Of a stretch of DNA of 64,000 nt, positions 11,480 through 22,704 are shown piece after piece. The translations under genes were made by a program, and so were the position numbers. Position 1 is the first letter of the stretch. The number at the start of each line of letters is the position of its first letter. The notes below the pieces were generated by a model, which was not told the DNA's origin, searched no databases, and saw nothing but the letters and a program-made list of their open reading frames with translations. This DNA comes from Kingdonia uniflora. Taxonomy: Eukaryota > Streptophyta > Magnoliopsida > Ranunculales > Circaeasteraceae. The stretch is from assembly GCA_014058105.1 (NCBI GenBank), contig JACGCM010001217.1, positions 620,001-684,000 on the forward strand, written 5' to 3'.

Positions 11480-12881
11480 AGACCCATTATATGAAACATA
11501 GGTATTTTTATTTCTACCCATTAGTCTTATCTAGTTTCGGGGTACCTACCATTGTCTGGCTGAAGACGTTAAACTTAACGCTTGTGGGAGGCAACCCTTA
11601 TCATGTTCAGGTAATATTTTTAGATTTTCTTCCATTCTTTTCATGTTTGGCAACTGTGGTAACACATGCTAATTCAGTTTGGGGGGGGGGTAAATAAGAT
11701 TTTCATAACTTTTTCTATGAAAAGTTATTATTCTAGGGAATTCTGGTATTGTAGACACATTTTTTTGTATACTCTGATCTTTGGACATTCTTAGAATCCT
11801 AGAGTTGCACTTGGGATAAAATTATAAGGTTATGGTTTATTTTAAACCGTAAATTGTTAGTGCGTTAAGAATTTTTAAGTTTTTGGTACTACCATCCTAT
11901 TAGATGTGTTTCAGAACAAAATCACCCTTATAATTGCACTTCACGTAGTTATGTTATCAAGGTTTTGTTAAAACTAACTATCACTTTTTGATTAATCAGC
12001 AGTTTGGGTTAGGAAGAATCTGTAATGAGGGAGACATTTACCTTGGAAAATTTCGTTTCTCATAAATTCATACTAAGGGTTTGTATGTATTTTCATAAGT
12101 TATTGGCTCCTTTCACGAAGCTGACATACTCGTATAATTAAAAAAAAATCACAATTCAAGGCCCCTCGCAAGATTTAGAACTGAAAGAGGAAGAATTTTT
12201 ATTAATCTCGAGGCAAGCCATGAATCAATGTGAAAGTAAGAGACCAAAAAAGTAAAAATCGAGTCTCTATGAGTATAGCTGAGAACTATGTGAAGGAGGA
12301 CAAGTTGCACGTATAAAAGAGCAAATGAAAACTCAAATGCAAAAGTCTTACCATGAAAAACTTGTGTGGATAGATATTTTCCCTGAAAGATCAATAAAAG
12401 AGAGCGAACAGACTAAGGTAGTTGTCGAACAAACTTCTAGATTTCTTTCACCATACTCTAGATAAGGCTAAGGTTATTTGAAAGGATTATCAAACTCCTT
12501 GATTCCATAAACTAAATTCACTACACAAAGGATGAAATTTTGAAACTTGATCTAATCTGATTGTAGTATAATTCACATGATAAATTCTAAACGTATCTGA
12601 TGGTTAACCCTTGTTTAAGTGTTATATCTAGGAGATGAATTTAATCCATTTTTAGAGATATCAGGAACAATGATTATTAGTTGTTTATAATACCAGAACG
12701 TCTGTGATACAATTTTGTGGGTATATTCACTGAAAACCCTCACGAGACACAACTCGTCCTATTTGGGTAACCTATAGATTAAAAGGCTTGTTGCATACGC
12801 TAAATGCAATCGTAAGAAACTACGAAAGAGTTTAGTTTTCGTTTCTTTTGCTAAAAGACTAGCAATATGTTAGTTTGGGGG
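11480..12881 (+). other. Athila post-pol spacer without coding potential
   Basis: About 1.4 kb lies between integrase and the 3' LTR. It contains the segment recalled as conserved in Athila elements (about 11561-11600, with gggaggcaaccc) and a G-rich tract agtttgggggggggg (11678-11691). Some Athila elements carry an envelope-like ORF here. I find no ORF above about 80 codons and no signal peptide or membrane segment pattern. Confidence 0.65.
12871..12881 (+). other. Athila polypurine tract
   Basis: tagtttggggg lies directly before the candidate 3' LTR start TGTTTGATAG. This matches the PPT form usual for Athila elements. Confidence 0.7.
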
Positions 12882-13370
12882 TGTTTGATAGGCATGAAAA
12901 ATGCCTATTTTTGTCCTTCAATTCACATTATCTAGGACCTTATTTTATGTTTCACTGGGCCTAATTAAAGTATGTTTGACTATTACAGGTAATAAGACAA
13001 TTGCAACCAAGCCCAGTCTTAAAGCCTAACTTTTAGAATCTAAAGAGCTGTTGGAGATAACAAGTTGTCAAGAGCTGCTGGAGATGGCCTAGTACTAGTC
13101 AACAACTATTGGAAGACTTAGTCAGGATTTTGGCTAAAAGATCTCCACAAAAGGAGGGTTGTTGAGGGAGATGAGGGCTGAAGTTAGGTTAAGAGAGAGA
13201 GTTGTAAAAAGTGGGGAGAGTAATCTTTTGAGTTTTACCATTTTTTTCTTTACCGTAGTTCTTATTTTTGTTTCCATGTAAACCATTTTCAATCAATGAA
13301 AACCAGTTTTAATTCACAATTTTGATCTATGCATCCCTGAAGAACGACAACCCTCTATTATACTATAACA
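12882..13370 (+). repeat. Candidate 3' LTR of the Athila element
   Basis: The 489 bp segment begins TGTTTGATAG after the polypurine tract and ends CTATAACA, giving short TGTT...AACA inverted ends. LINE coding sequence on the minus strand begins immediately after 13370. The partner LTR lies outside the window, so the boundaries rest on the PPT, the TG/CA ends and the LINE junction. Confidence 0.7.
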
Positions 13371-14255
13371 CCCGCTTTGATACGGATTATCAGCCTGCAA
13401 GCCAGGATTTTTGTAATAATCTTAAATTTTATATTACAGAGACTGATGGGTCTGTAATGCCCAGGGTTCTCTGGGTTCTTTTTTCTTAGGTATGAGGTTA
13501 ATATTGGTATGGTTAACTTCAGTGAGCAGATGCCCAAATTGAAAAAATGCAATGATGGCCTTGAAAAGGTTATGATTCACCATTTCCCAGGATTTCTGTT
13601 AAAAAGGGGGGGGGGGGGTAAAACAGTCTGGCCCAGGGGATTTATGGAGGTTCATAGAGAAAAGGGTATCTTTGACTTCCTCGATGGTAGGGTCTCTTGT
13701 AAGCTGGTTGTTGTCCTGATCCGAGATCAGGTTCTCCATAATATTGAGATCTTCCACTTTCAAGGTAGGTTTGGAGGATGCGAAAATGTCCTTGTAAAAC
13801 TCGACAAAAGTGTCTCCGATATCTTTTCGTTCTTACACCTAGGATCCGTCAGGTTTACGGACCTCACAAATTGAATTTCTCCTTCTACGACATATGGTGG
13901 AGACATGGAAAAACCTAGTGTTACTGTCTCCCTCTCTGAGCCAGGTTTATCTGGATTTATCTCTTCACAAATTTTCTTGGTCAAGAGTGGTGTTAAGATT
14001 GCGCAGGAGGTTTTGCTCGAGGTGGGTATATCTTTCGGTCGGTGGTTCCTTTTGTAAGGCGTTGATAAGGTCTCTAAGGTTCTGGATCCTCCTAGGGGTA
14101 CAGTTAAATACTTCTTTGTTCCACTCGATGAGCTCTTTTTTGGTATGCCAGAGCTTCCTGCAAAGGTGTAGGGGGCGAGAGTCCTCCTGCTCGATGGCCC
14201 AAGCTTTCCTGATGATCTCCTGACAATCTACATACTTAGTCCAGAGGGATTGGAA
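13371..14255 (-). mobile_element. L1-like LINE, left fragment (ORF2, EN-RT linker and start of RT)
   Basis: Reading leftward: the linker (14255-13965) includes SLWTKYVDCQEIIRKAW and ELIEWNKEVFN, followed by a frameshifted MNLHKSPGPD block and GHYRPISLCNIKFKIITKILACRL (13552-13380), the start of a non-LTR reverse transcriptase. The RT is cut off at 13371 by the Athila 3' LTR. A run of about 12 G (13607-13618) sits in the coding region and is likely a replication-slippage frameshift. The other half of RT and the 3' tail should lie left of the Athila 5' LTR. Confidence 0.85.
14249..14255. repeat. Left target-site duplication of the hAT element (ATTGGAA)
   Basis: ATTGGAA precedes the left terminal repeat and recurs at 21221-21227 after the right one. 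hAT elements normally make 8 bp duplications; seven are identical here. Confidence 0.85.
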
Positions 14256-14339
14256 TAGGGCTGTCAATCCAACCCGAACACGCTAACACGACCCAAACCC
14301 GACACGCTATAAACGGGTTTGGGTTGACCCTTGGCGGGT

Positions 14340-16110
14340 TTGGGTCATAAACAGGTCGACACGCTAGACCCGTTAATGAAGCAAGTCGGGTTCGGGTTTA
14401 AAAATTTGACCCACGGGTTACCCGCCAACCCGCTTAGTTTATGTAATTTAGTTTATGAGGATAGGCTTTTTGGTCTTTTAACATTTAATATAAATACTTT
14501 AAAGACCTAAACCTAACCCTGATTTCATTTCATTTTTAATTTTCCTCCTCTCCTCGTCGCCCCAGTCGCCTCCTCTCTCACAGTCTCACTCGGTTAACTC
14601 AGTTTCTCTCAGTCTCAACTCTCAAATCTCAATGACTCAGTCAAGTGTGAAATCGTGGATGGAGAGAATGACTATAAGAGATAAGTGGATTCAGTAACTT
14701 CAGTCTTCAGTTCTCTAATTCACTCGAGACTGAGATCAGTTGATTCAGTTCATTACTTTAGAGTTCCACAAACTTGGAGATCAGTCTTGGAGATCAGATC
14801 AGTCTTGGAGATTAGTTCACTAAGTTCATCGAGTTGGACTGTTGGAGTCTTGGAGATCTGATCAGTCTCATATATCACTATATATAATTATATATCATAT
14901 CAGTTTTGGAGTTCATCACTTCACTTCATCAGTCTTGGAGGAGTTCATCACTTCACTTCACTTCACTTAATCAGTTCATCTTCATCACTCTAACTGTAAG
15001 TCTGTAACAACTTCAATTTGTTAGATTAAAGACATTAGATCAAAATCAAATGTCAAAATATAGATGAAATATATATCATCTTCAAGACTTTGTGTTTTAT
15101 TTTTGAAATTGACAGTGGAAACTCAAAAGCCAAAGGTGTAACTGTAAATCTGTATTCTGTAATATGTATTATGCAGATATTTTGACATTGACAGTCACAG
15201 CATTATATATTTATATATATGTCTGAACTCTGAAGTTTGAACTTAGACTTACTACCTTAAGAAATGGTGACTCAAATTCATGCATTGCTAATTTTCTATG
15301 CACAATCAAGGACTAGTGCCCCTCTGAATTCTTTTCATCGTTTTCTTTACACAGGGATCAAATATGGGATTTCATGCATTGCTCAACAGTTAAACTTTTG
15401 AGATCAATTTGTGTGCCTGTGGAGTGTAGACTGTGGTGAGTCTCAACTCTCAAGACTCTTTATAATTCTCTGTGACAACTTGTTACTCTTTCTAGTTTCT
15501 ACTTCTCTCTGTCTAATTTGTTACTTTTTTTAATTTTCTGTCTAATTAATTTGTGTCTGTGGTCAGTTCATCAACAATTTAGGGTTTTTGGAGATCACTG
15601 TCTTCGGACTTGGAGATCACTGTCTTTCCTTTTGAGATCACTCTCAAGTCTCACTCTCAAGTCTCAACAGGTTACTCTTTTCTAATTCTCTTTGTCTTTA
15701 CTTTTGAGTTTTTAGGTCAAATTATAGTTTTACCTTTATCAAATTGATACCATGATATCTCCGATTTTTTATTTTTACTGTGCATGATTATGAATTTATG
15801 ATATCTCTCTCATTATTAGAATTTAGAGTTACTTATGCCTTGTATGATATTTCTGATTTTACTGTGTTAAAACTTGACAAGCCTTGTAAATTGTATGATA
15901 TGATATCTCTGATTTTACTCTAAGTCCTTTTTTTTCTTGACTATTATAAGTTTATAACTTTATAAGATGAAGCTTAGAAAAATAGGTAAAAGTGGCACAA
16001 GTTGGAAAATTATCTAAACACAAATTTATCAAATGTCCAAAATTTGGTTAGTAATTTGGTGATCTATATTAGTTAAATGTTAATTTGGTTAATTTTAGGC
16101 TTTTTGCAAA
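14340..16110. other. hAT 5' non-coding region
   Basis: It is low-complexity, rich in tcagt, tcatc and tcttggagatca words, with several possible introns and no ORF of note. It probably holds the transposase promoter and leader exons. No individual signal is convincing. Confidence 0.4.
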
Positions 16111-16120
16111 AATGGTATAA

Positions 16121-16303
16121 GTTGGACCTCTTTGCACTTGTGGGGCTGGATACATGAGGCGTTATAAGGCTAACACTAAGAATAACAATGGTCGTTATTT
16201 TTATCGTTGTCCCCAATTCAAAAACCAATGCAAGTCATTTATATGGGAGGATGTTCTAGTTGGTGGCCTTCGGGTAGGAGACCTAGGACAAGAGGGAGAA
16301 TAA
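16121..16303 (+). other. GRF-type zinc finger coding segment inside the hAT element
   Basis: An open stretch of about 60 codons ends at TAA 16301-16303. It encodes PLCTCGAGYMRRY, NNNGRYFYRCP and CKSFIWED. The spacing C-x-C-G, then G-R-x-F-Y-x-C-P, then C-x3-F-x-W is the signature of GRF zinc fingers, a single-strand nucleic-acid binding fold found in topoisomerase III, APE2 and many plant transposon proteins. No ATG opens the frame; a TAA lies just upstream (16118-16120). It is therefore either a downstream exon or a broken gene. It lies 310 bp before the transposase exon. Confidence 0.65.
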
Positions 16304-16612
16304 GTTGATGAATATAAACAAGTTGAGATTATGAGACCTAGGATTAGGGACAACTATCTCACCTATACTTTTATTGGATGTAATCTTGTATGTGATTTGT
16401 TTATTTGGGCAACACTTCTAATTGTAATTGCATTATTCTTAGCTAAGTGATTTGTAATTATAATTGTTTTCATTAGACATGGAAGTAATTTGCAATGGCG
16501 TTTGCCTTAACATCTACTACTAAATTGTAAGTTAATTTTTACGTGATGAGTTATTTATTTTGTTTGTCATATTCGATAATTGTTTATAATTTTGAATATG
16601 ATTTTTTTTTAG

Positions 16613-18280
16613 ATGGATCATCCAATTGTTGAGTTAGATAATGATAATGACATAAACATTGATCTTGATGGAGATGACATGGAGATGGAGGGGATTGATG
16701 GCCCATTATCAGAGGTTGGAAGTGAAGATGAAAGTGTTGGCACACTTGCTAGGAAACCTGGTAATCGTAAGCGAAAACTAACTTCCCATGTTTGGAATTT
16801 TTTTAAAATCTTCGTTGGTAAGGATAAGAAAGAAAGGGCTAAGTGTAAGAAATGTGGGGCCATTTATTTGTCTGTTAGTTCACATGGGACCGACAATCTT
16901 TCTCGCCATCTCAAAACATGTAAGAAAACTACAACACGTGATTTGGGACAAATCTTTTTCTCTCAATCCGAGTCTTCCATGTCTTTGAGGGCGGCAAAGT
17001 TTGACCCTATTATTTTTTGTGAGATGTTGAATTTAGCAATAATTAGGCATCAACTCCCTTTCAAGTTTGTAGAGTATAAGGGAATTCGTGATGCATTTAC
17101 TTATGCGGCATTTGCTAATAGGGAGTTGAAGCTAGTATCTAGAAATACAGCTAGGGCGGATGTTATCAAGATTCATGAAAGGGAGAAAAAGAAAGTTATG
17201 ACTGTGTTGCGTGGGGTAGCGGGAAAAATTAGTCTAACATCCGATTTATGGAGTTCTATTACAATGGATGGTTTTATTTTAATTACAACACATTTTGTGA
17301 ATTCTGATTGGACTTTAGAGAAGAAGATTCTTAGTTTTTCTTATATACCATCTCCTCACACCGGGTTGACCATATGTGAGAAAATCTACACTTTACTTTG
17401 TGATTCGGGCATTGAGATGAAACTCTTTCCTATTGCGTTAGATAATGCTTCGTCTAATGATGTCTTTGTTGGGATGCTTAAGAGTAAATTAAAGTTGAGT
17501 AATTCTTTGTTGTTTGATGGAGAGTTTTTTCATGCAAGGTGTTGTGCTCATGTGATAAATCTTATTGTGCAAGAGAGTTTGAAGGAGATTGATGTGTCGG
17601 TTGGTAAAGTTTGGGAGAGTGTGAGGTATTTTAGGGGTTCTCAAAGTAGGAAGCAATTTTTTTGGGATTGTGTTAGGCAAGCGTCATTACCATTTAACAA
17701 GGGTTTGATGCAAGATGTGCCAACTCGTTGAAACTTCACTTTCATGATGCTTGATAATGTTTTTTTTCTACTGAAAGACTTTTACTCATTTGGAGTTGAG
17801 TGATTCTAACTACAAGTGTTTCCCTTCCGAGGATGAATGGGATAGAGTTGGGAAGATATGCGAGTTTTTGAAGTTATTTTACAATGTGACATGTCTTTTC
17901 TCTGGGACAAAGTACCCCACTTCAAATTTATATTTTCAAAGGCTATGAAGGGTAGGATGAGTTTATGAAATCTATGGCATCGTAAATGAAGACTATGTTT
18001 GTGAAATATTGGTCAAAGCATAACCTTATATTTGTTGTGGCTTGCGTCTTAGATCTTAGGTACAAACTTGCTTTTGTAGAGTTTGCTTACAATGAGATCT
18101 ATGGGCTAGAAAATTAGGAGTTTAGAGACTTCAAGGAGAAGTTGAATTAACTTTTTGACATCTATGTGGCTTTGTATTCCAAGAGAACTCCTAGTTCCAA
18201 GAGAACTCCTAGTTCCAAGCTAACTCCTAATTCAAGTTCTAGTTCCATGAAGTCAAATCTGGATATGGAAGTTATGCAGG
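16613..18280 (+). pseudogene. hAT transposase, N-terminal and catalytic part
   Basis: The exon begins right after a polypyrimidine-AG acceptor at ATG 16613. Residues 1-45 are acidic. A BED zinc finger follows (about 55-105: CKKCGAIY ... NLSRHLKTC). The catalytic region carries SLTSDLWSS (Asp) and ALDNASSND (Asp), then RCCAHVINLIVQE. The frame is cut at TGA 17729-17731, where family members have Trp (TGG). It then shifts near a T run at 17761 and shows more stops (17946, 18115, 18146) before a possible donor near 18280. The protein would bind the terminal repeats and move the element by cut and paste; this copy cannot. Confidence 0.9.
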
Positions 18281-18289
18281 TATTATTAA

Positions 18290-19190
18290 TTTATTATGTA
18301 ATTGTATGACTATGATTTTGTTATGTTATGACTGTAATTGTAGTATGACTGTATGACTATGATTGAATGATTATATGACTGTAATTGACTCATTGTATAA
18401 CTGATTCTGTTATGACTATGAGTCTATGACTGTATGATTATGTTCTGTTATAGATATAACTAATTCTATTATAGATATCATATAACTGATTCTATTATGT
18501 TATAGATATAACTGATTCTTTTATGTTATGATTGTATGATTCTGCTATAGATATAACTGACTGTATGACTATTCTGATAGATATAACTGATTCTGTTATA
18601 GACTATGACTGTATGATATAACTGATTCTGTTATAGAGTATGACTGCATGACTATCAGACTATGACTATGACTGTGACTGTATGATTCTGTTATGTTATA
18701 AATATTTGCCATGACTAATGACTGTATGTGTATGAGAATGAGAGTCTGTATGACTCATTATGAGACTGTATAGCATTATAACTGTATGACTCACTGTGTC
18801 TGTATGACTGTATGACTCTGTTATAGTTATTTTCCATGTATGACTGTATGAGAATTTTCCATGAATTTGCCATGAATTTGTATGAGACTAGAGTCACTAG
18901 TGACTAGACTGTATGAGACTAGACTGTATGAGACTAGACTATATGAGAATCAGAGTATGAGACTGTATAACTGTATGACTCACTGTATAACTGTATGATT
19001 CTGTTATAGCTATTTTCCATGTATGACTATGAGACTAGAGTGAATTTTCCATGAATTTGTATGAGACTAGAGTCACTAGACTAGTAGACTGTATGAGACT
19101 AGACTGTATGATTCTGTTATAGATATTCTGATATATTTGCCATAAATTTTCCATATTTGCCATGAATTAGTAGATATTGCTAAGTTTATA
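18290..19190. repeat. Degenerate expanded repeat (actgtatgactatga / attctgttatag words) in a transposase intron
   Basis: About 900 bp consists of irregular repeats of words such as actgtatga, ctatgactg, ttctgttata and atgagactaga. It lies between two transposase coding exons, so it probably expanded inside an intron. No ORF or protein motif is present. Confidence 0.75.
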
Positions 19191-19199
19191 TTATTTTAG

Positions 19200-19529
19200 G
19201 CACTTTAGATGTTTGATGAGAGTGAGCATTCCCCGGTGAAGTCTCAGCTACTACAATATCTGGAAGAGCCTAAGTTTAGTTTAAGTGGGGATTTTGATAT
19301 ACTTTCCTTTTGGAAGTCATACCAATTTAGATATCCCGAGCTTGCTTTGATGGCTCGTGATGTATTGGCCATCCCGATATCCACTGTAGCTTCCGAGTCT
19401 GCTTTTAGTATTGGTGGAAGAGTTATAGATCCATTCCGTAGTGCTTTAAAACCTGCGTGTGTTGAGGCTATAGTTTGTACTCGTGATTGGTTATATCAGA
19501 GAGCGAGAGGTGATCTCATTTTACATTGA
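19200..19529 (+). pseudogene. hAT transposase C-terminal dimerisation exon
   Basis: It follows an attttag acceptor and reads FDILSFWKSYQFRYPELA, ISTVASESAFSIGGRVID and EAIVCTRDWL. This is the hAT C-terminal dimerisation domain, including the conserved A-S-E-S-x-F-S with the catalytic Glu. An in-frame TAG (19206-19208) precedes the first Met. Small downstream exons probably follow near 19595-19672 (acidic, DDIVESAIKELSKEL) and 19936-20032 (Ser/Gly-rich, ending in TGA). Confidence 0.85.
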
Positions 19530-20032
19530 TTTTATGTATTCTTTTGTTGCATTTTAATGAATAATCTCATTAATTTATAAATAAAATTTGTAGGGGATTC
19601 AAGTGTTGATGATATTGTGGAATCGGCTATAAAAGAGCTTAGTAAAGAGTTGTCACTTCTGGATGTTGGTAAGTAAGTAGTGAACTCTCTAAGTTGTCAC
19701 TTTATGATTAGTTTTATTTAATTATAAGGTACTCATCGTAACTCATAAGTCTACACTACATATAATCATATATTAATATATTATATATATAATCATATAT
19801 ATGACATTATAATAGAAATATCAAGATTAGATTAGAGACTCAGTGCATATAATTTTTAATTTTTTATGACCTAGTCATATTTAGCTTTGTGTTCTAAATA
19901 TTTTATTTGATATGTATATACTGTAATCTGTATAGGAAAAAATGCTCATGGAATTGCTAGTGACGCCGTGGATGAATTGCCAGAGAGTGCAAGTAATGGC
20001 GGCAGCAATGGACCAAGTGGAAGTAGTGTTTG

Positions 20033-20908
20033 AACTTCGAAGTGATTGTTTCAATTTGTGTAAGTAATTAACTAATGATAGATTGATAGTATTAGACTAT
20101 TAGTATTTATTAATGAGTCTAATGATTGCTTGACAGCTTGATAAAGACCCCCGACCCTGTTAAACTATTCTTCTAGTTATTTGTTTGGATAGTCTTTTAA
20201 GTTTTAACTTCTAGTTTTGCTAAAATTTGTAGGGGTTTGGCACATTGATGAATCAGATGCTCCTGAGTTGCAGCTTGATGAAGTTAACTTCATGGCATGT
20301 ACTAGTTTTCTTCTATGTAGTTTAAAGAATATTGAGGAATTGTCTGAGATGAAGATACACTGTGACTATATGAACTTGTGAAGTAGTATGAGTGTATGAC
20401 TATGAAGTATGAAACTATGAATCTATGATGCAGATGAACAGATGATTCTATGCAGTAAAACTGTGTAGCAGACTAGCAGTAGAAGTGTAAAACTCTAGAA
20501 GACTATAAGTGGTAGGTAAAGTAGTAAACTGGTAATTGTCAATGTTTAAATTTCTATGGACTGAATTTCTAACTGTCTAATTGTCTATGTCTTATTGTCT
20601 TTAGTCTTTGTAATTTAACTAATTTTTATATGAATTTCTGATAATGAATCTATGAGTAATGAGTATGGACTGAATTTCTAACTATATGTCTTTCAGTCTT
20701 TGTAATTTCTATATGAATGTCTGATAATGAGTATGACTATGAAATTCTGATAACTGATAACTGTGAATCTGTGATAAACTGAATTTTTGATAATGAGTAT
20801 GAACTAGAGAATGCATTTTTGTCTTTTCTGATGACTGAGAGTCTAAGACTGATAAGTGAAACATAAACTGATAATTATGAAGTCTAGAGAATTCTGATGG
20901 ATCGGGTT
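20033..20908. other. hAT 3' non-coding region
   Basis: AT-rich sequence with scattered actgaatttctaact-type repeated words (20560-20800) follows the last transposase exon. No ORF or other element is seen. Confidence 0.4.
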
Positions 20909-21169
20909 GACCTGGGTTGCCAGGTTGTCGTGTTGACCCGATAGTTTTGCGGGTCTAATGGGCCGGGTCGTGTCAACCCGATAATTTGCAGGTCGGGTTC
21001 GGGTTCATTTTTTTGACCTGTTTAGTAAACAGGTCGGGTTCGGGTTGGCTCTTTATTGACTTGGGTTGCCAGGTTGTCGTGTTGACCCGATAGTTTCGCG
21101 GGTCGAATGGGCCGGGTCGTGTCAACCCGATAATCTGCAGGTCGGGTTCGGGTTGGCTCTTTATTGACC
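20909..21169. repeat. Subterminal tandem duplication (about 149 bp unit) of the hAT right end
   Basis: A block starting gacctgggttgccaggttg at 20909 recurs at 21058 as gacttgggttgccaggttg, with matching downstream sequence to about 21169. Each copy is packed with gggtcgtgtcaacccg and gggttcgggtt words, the likely transposase-binding motifs also seen inverted at the left end. Confidence 0.85.
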
Positions 21170-21227
21170 CGAACCCGTGACGACCCGACCCGGACACAAC
21201 TCAACCCATTGACAGCCCTAATTGGAA

Positions 21228-21867
21228 GTGGTATTATTTAGGGAGTTTGTGAGAGACCGGGTCAGTGTCCAGGAGAATAAGTTCATGGTCTGAGCCAATA
21301 ATGGGCATGTTCAGGAGAGAAGCGTCAGGTAGTTCTCTACGACACCGAGACAAGGGCTCGATCAAGCCCCTGTTTGATTAAATTCCCACCTTGCCTTTTA
21401 TTCGACCAAGTAAAAGGAACACTGGAGAAGCCCAAATCGATCATTGAAGCTTTGAAGATAAAATCTTCCAGGGGATTGGGAGCTATAGTGTTGAAATCAA
21501 TTTTTCCATATTTTTCATCTTTATAGGTAATACAGTTTAAGTCCCCTATAATCATCCGAGTCAGGTGTAGAGTTGGGGAAGGGAAGGTAATAAGCACATC
21601 AATCCCTCTTGGAGACGAGGAGAGAATTGTGAGATTAATGCCTTGGTTCTAAGCGAGCCAAAGCCCTCCCCCGTTATTCTCAGAGGCCTTTACTAGGTGG
21701 GAATGCTCAAAACCTAGAGTGACGAATTTGCGCATGGATTCGGGATTAGAGGATTTGGTTTCATAGAGAAAAATAATGTCCAGGTTACAACTCTTTTTGT
21801 GGGCCAGAAGCTCCCTAAGGGTGGAGGGCTTTCCACTCCCCCTACAGTTCCAAGAGAGAATTATCAT
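21228..21867 (-). pseudogene. LINE ORF2 start: apurinic-type endonuclease domain
   Basis: Start ATG 21867 opens MIILSWNCRGSG, the canonical endonuclease N-terminus (Asn). LYETKSSN gives the catalytic Glu, MIIGDLNCI the Asp/Asn pair, and IIGSDHELILL the C-terminal Ser-Asp-His. The chain is broken by TAG at 21651-21649, where Trp is expected, and by a frame change near 21600. The enzyme would nick target DNA to prime reverse transcription. Confidence 0.88.
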
Positions 21868-22704
21868 TTAAAACCAAGGGTCGGTGTCGGGCCCGCTTCC
21901 AAAGTTTGGATGGTCTGGAAGTTTGTGTACCTTTTGGTGGGGTCAAAATTTTGGGTACGGAGCTGGAGGTCCTGGACCCGCGCGTTTGAAATAACATTCT
22001 GTAAGGCTTAACCTAACGAGCAAAGTGGTTTAGGTCCTATTGTCTGGGGGGATGAAGAGCGAGCGACATAGACCCACAAAACTCTGACGATAAGCGTCAA
22101 GGCTCTTACCAGTCTCTTTCTTCGAAGAAACCAGAGGGGATCGGGTGGTCTGTTTGTTTCTCAAGGTTGTATACCCCCATTTTCCCCTCAGCCAAGGTAC
22201 AAAGTATCGTCGTAAAAAAACCTTTCTGAGGCTCTTGAACCTTGAAAAATAAGGTGTAGGCAACGGTTTTTGGTTACACAGAAAAAATGATTTCCGAAAC
22301 TTTTATCGCATCTTTAGGGGTCCTGTACCCGGTTTGTATGTACCCAGGATGGAGGGGCTGATCCTGTTGCAAGGGTTTGGTGTACAGCCCCAGACAAGCT
22401 GGAGGTGGTGGGAGGCAAAGGGTTTGTATCGCCACCATTCAAAAGGAGACTCGTACAAACAAAAAGACACATGTATAATAAATCTAAAACCATACTGAAA
22501 GCAGGAATGAAATCCAAGTAAACTAAATGGGGTTGAAAGGACGCACACCTTTATGAAGTTTTCAGATTCCCCGGTATCCTCCGGTGAAAGTTGTGAATCC
22601 GTGAGCCTATGCTTCAGATTGCCAGGACTCGGTTCAAAGTAAAATGAAACACCGTGACCTGAATTGCTTTTGAACCTGAAGAAATCCCGGTGACTAGGCG
22701 TGTA
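21868..22704 (-). other. LINE inter-ORF spacer
   Basis: About 840 bp between ORF1 and ORF2 lacks a recognisable domain. Short open frames on the minus strand (22548-22303, 22263-22030) do not resemble known proteins. Confidence 0.5.

Larger units (their letters stand above)
1..13370 (+). mobile_element. Athila-type Ty3/gypsy LTR retrotransposon, 5' LTR outside the window, interrupted by a chromovirus
   Basis: Plus-strand gag, protease, reverse transcriptase, RNase H and integrase segments occur in Ty3/gypsy order. The protease reads DLGAAVNLIPYSVY, a typical Athila-type variant. After integrase (about 11561-11600) lies a gacgttaaac...gggaggcaaccc segment that I recall as conserved downstream of pol in this lineage. 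A polypurine tract and a candidate 3' LTR follow. Many stops and frameshifts show it is dead. The body is split by a minus-strand element at 2639-8259, and the interrupted codons continue exactly across that insertion once one CCTGT copy is removed. The 5' LTR and primer binding site must lie left of the window. Confidence 0.88.
14256..21220 (+). mobile_element. hAT-superfamily DNA transposon (6965 bp) inserted in the LINE
   Basis: The ends are inverted: TAGGGCTGTCAAT at 14256 and its near complement ending GACAGCCCTA at 21220. Both ends have subterminal arrays of acccgaac/gggttcggg words. The interior encodes a BED zinc finger, a hAT catalytic region and a C-terminal dimerisation domain on the plus strand. 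Removing the element and one ATTGGAA restores the LINE reading frame across the site. Stops in the transposase make it non-autonomous now. Confidence 0.93.
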
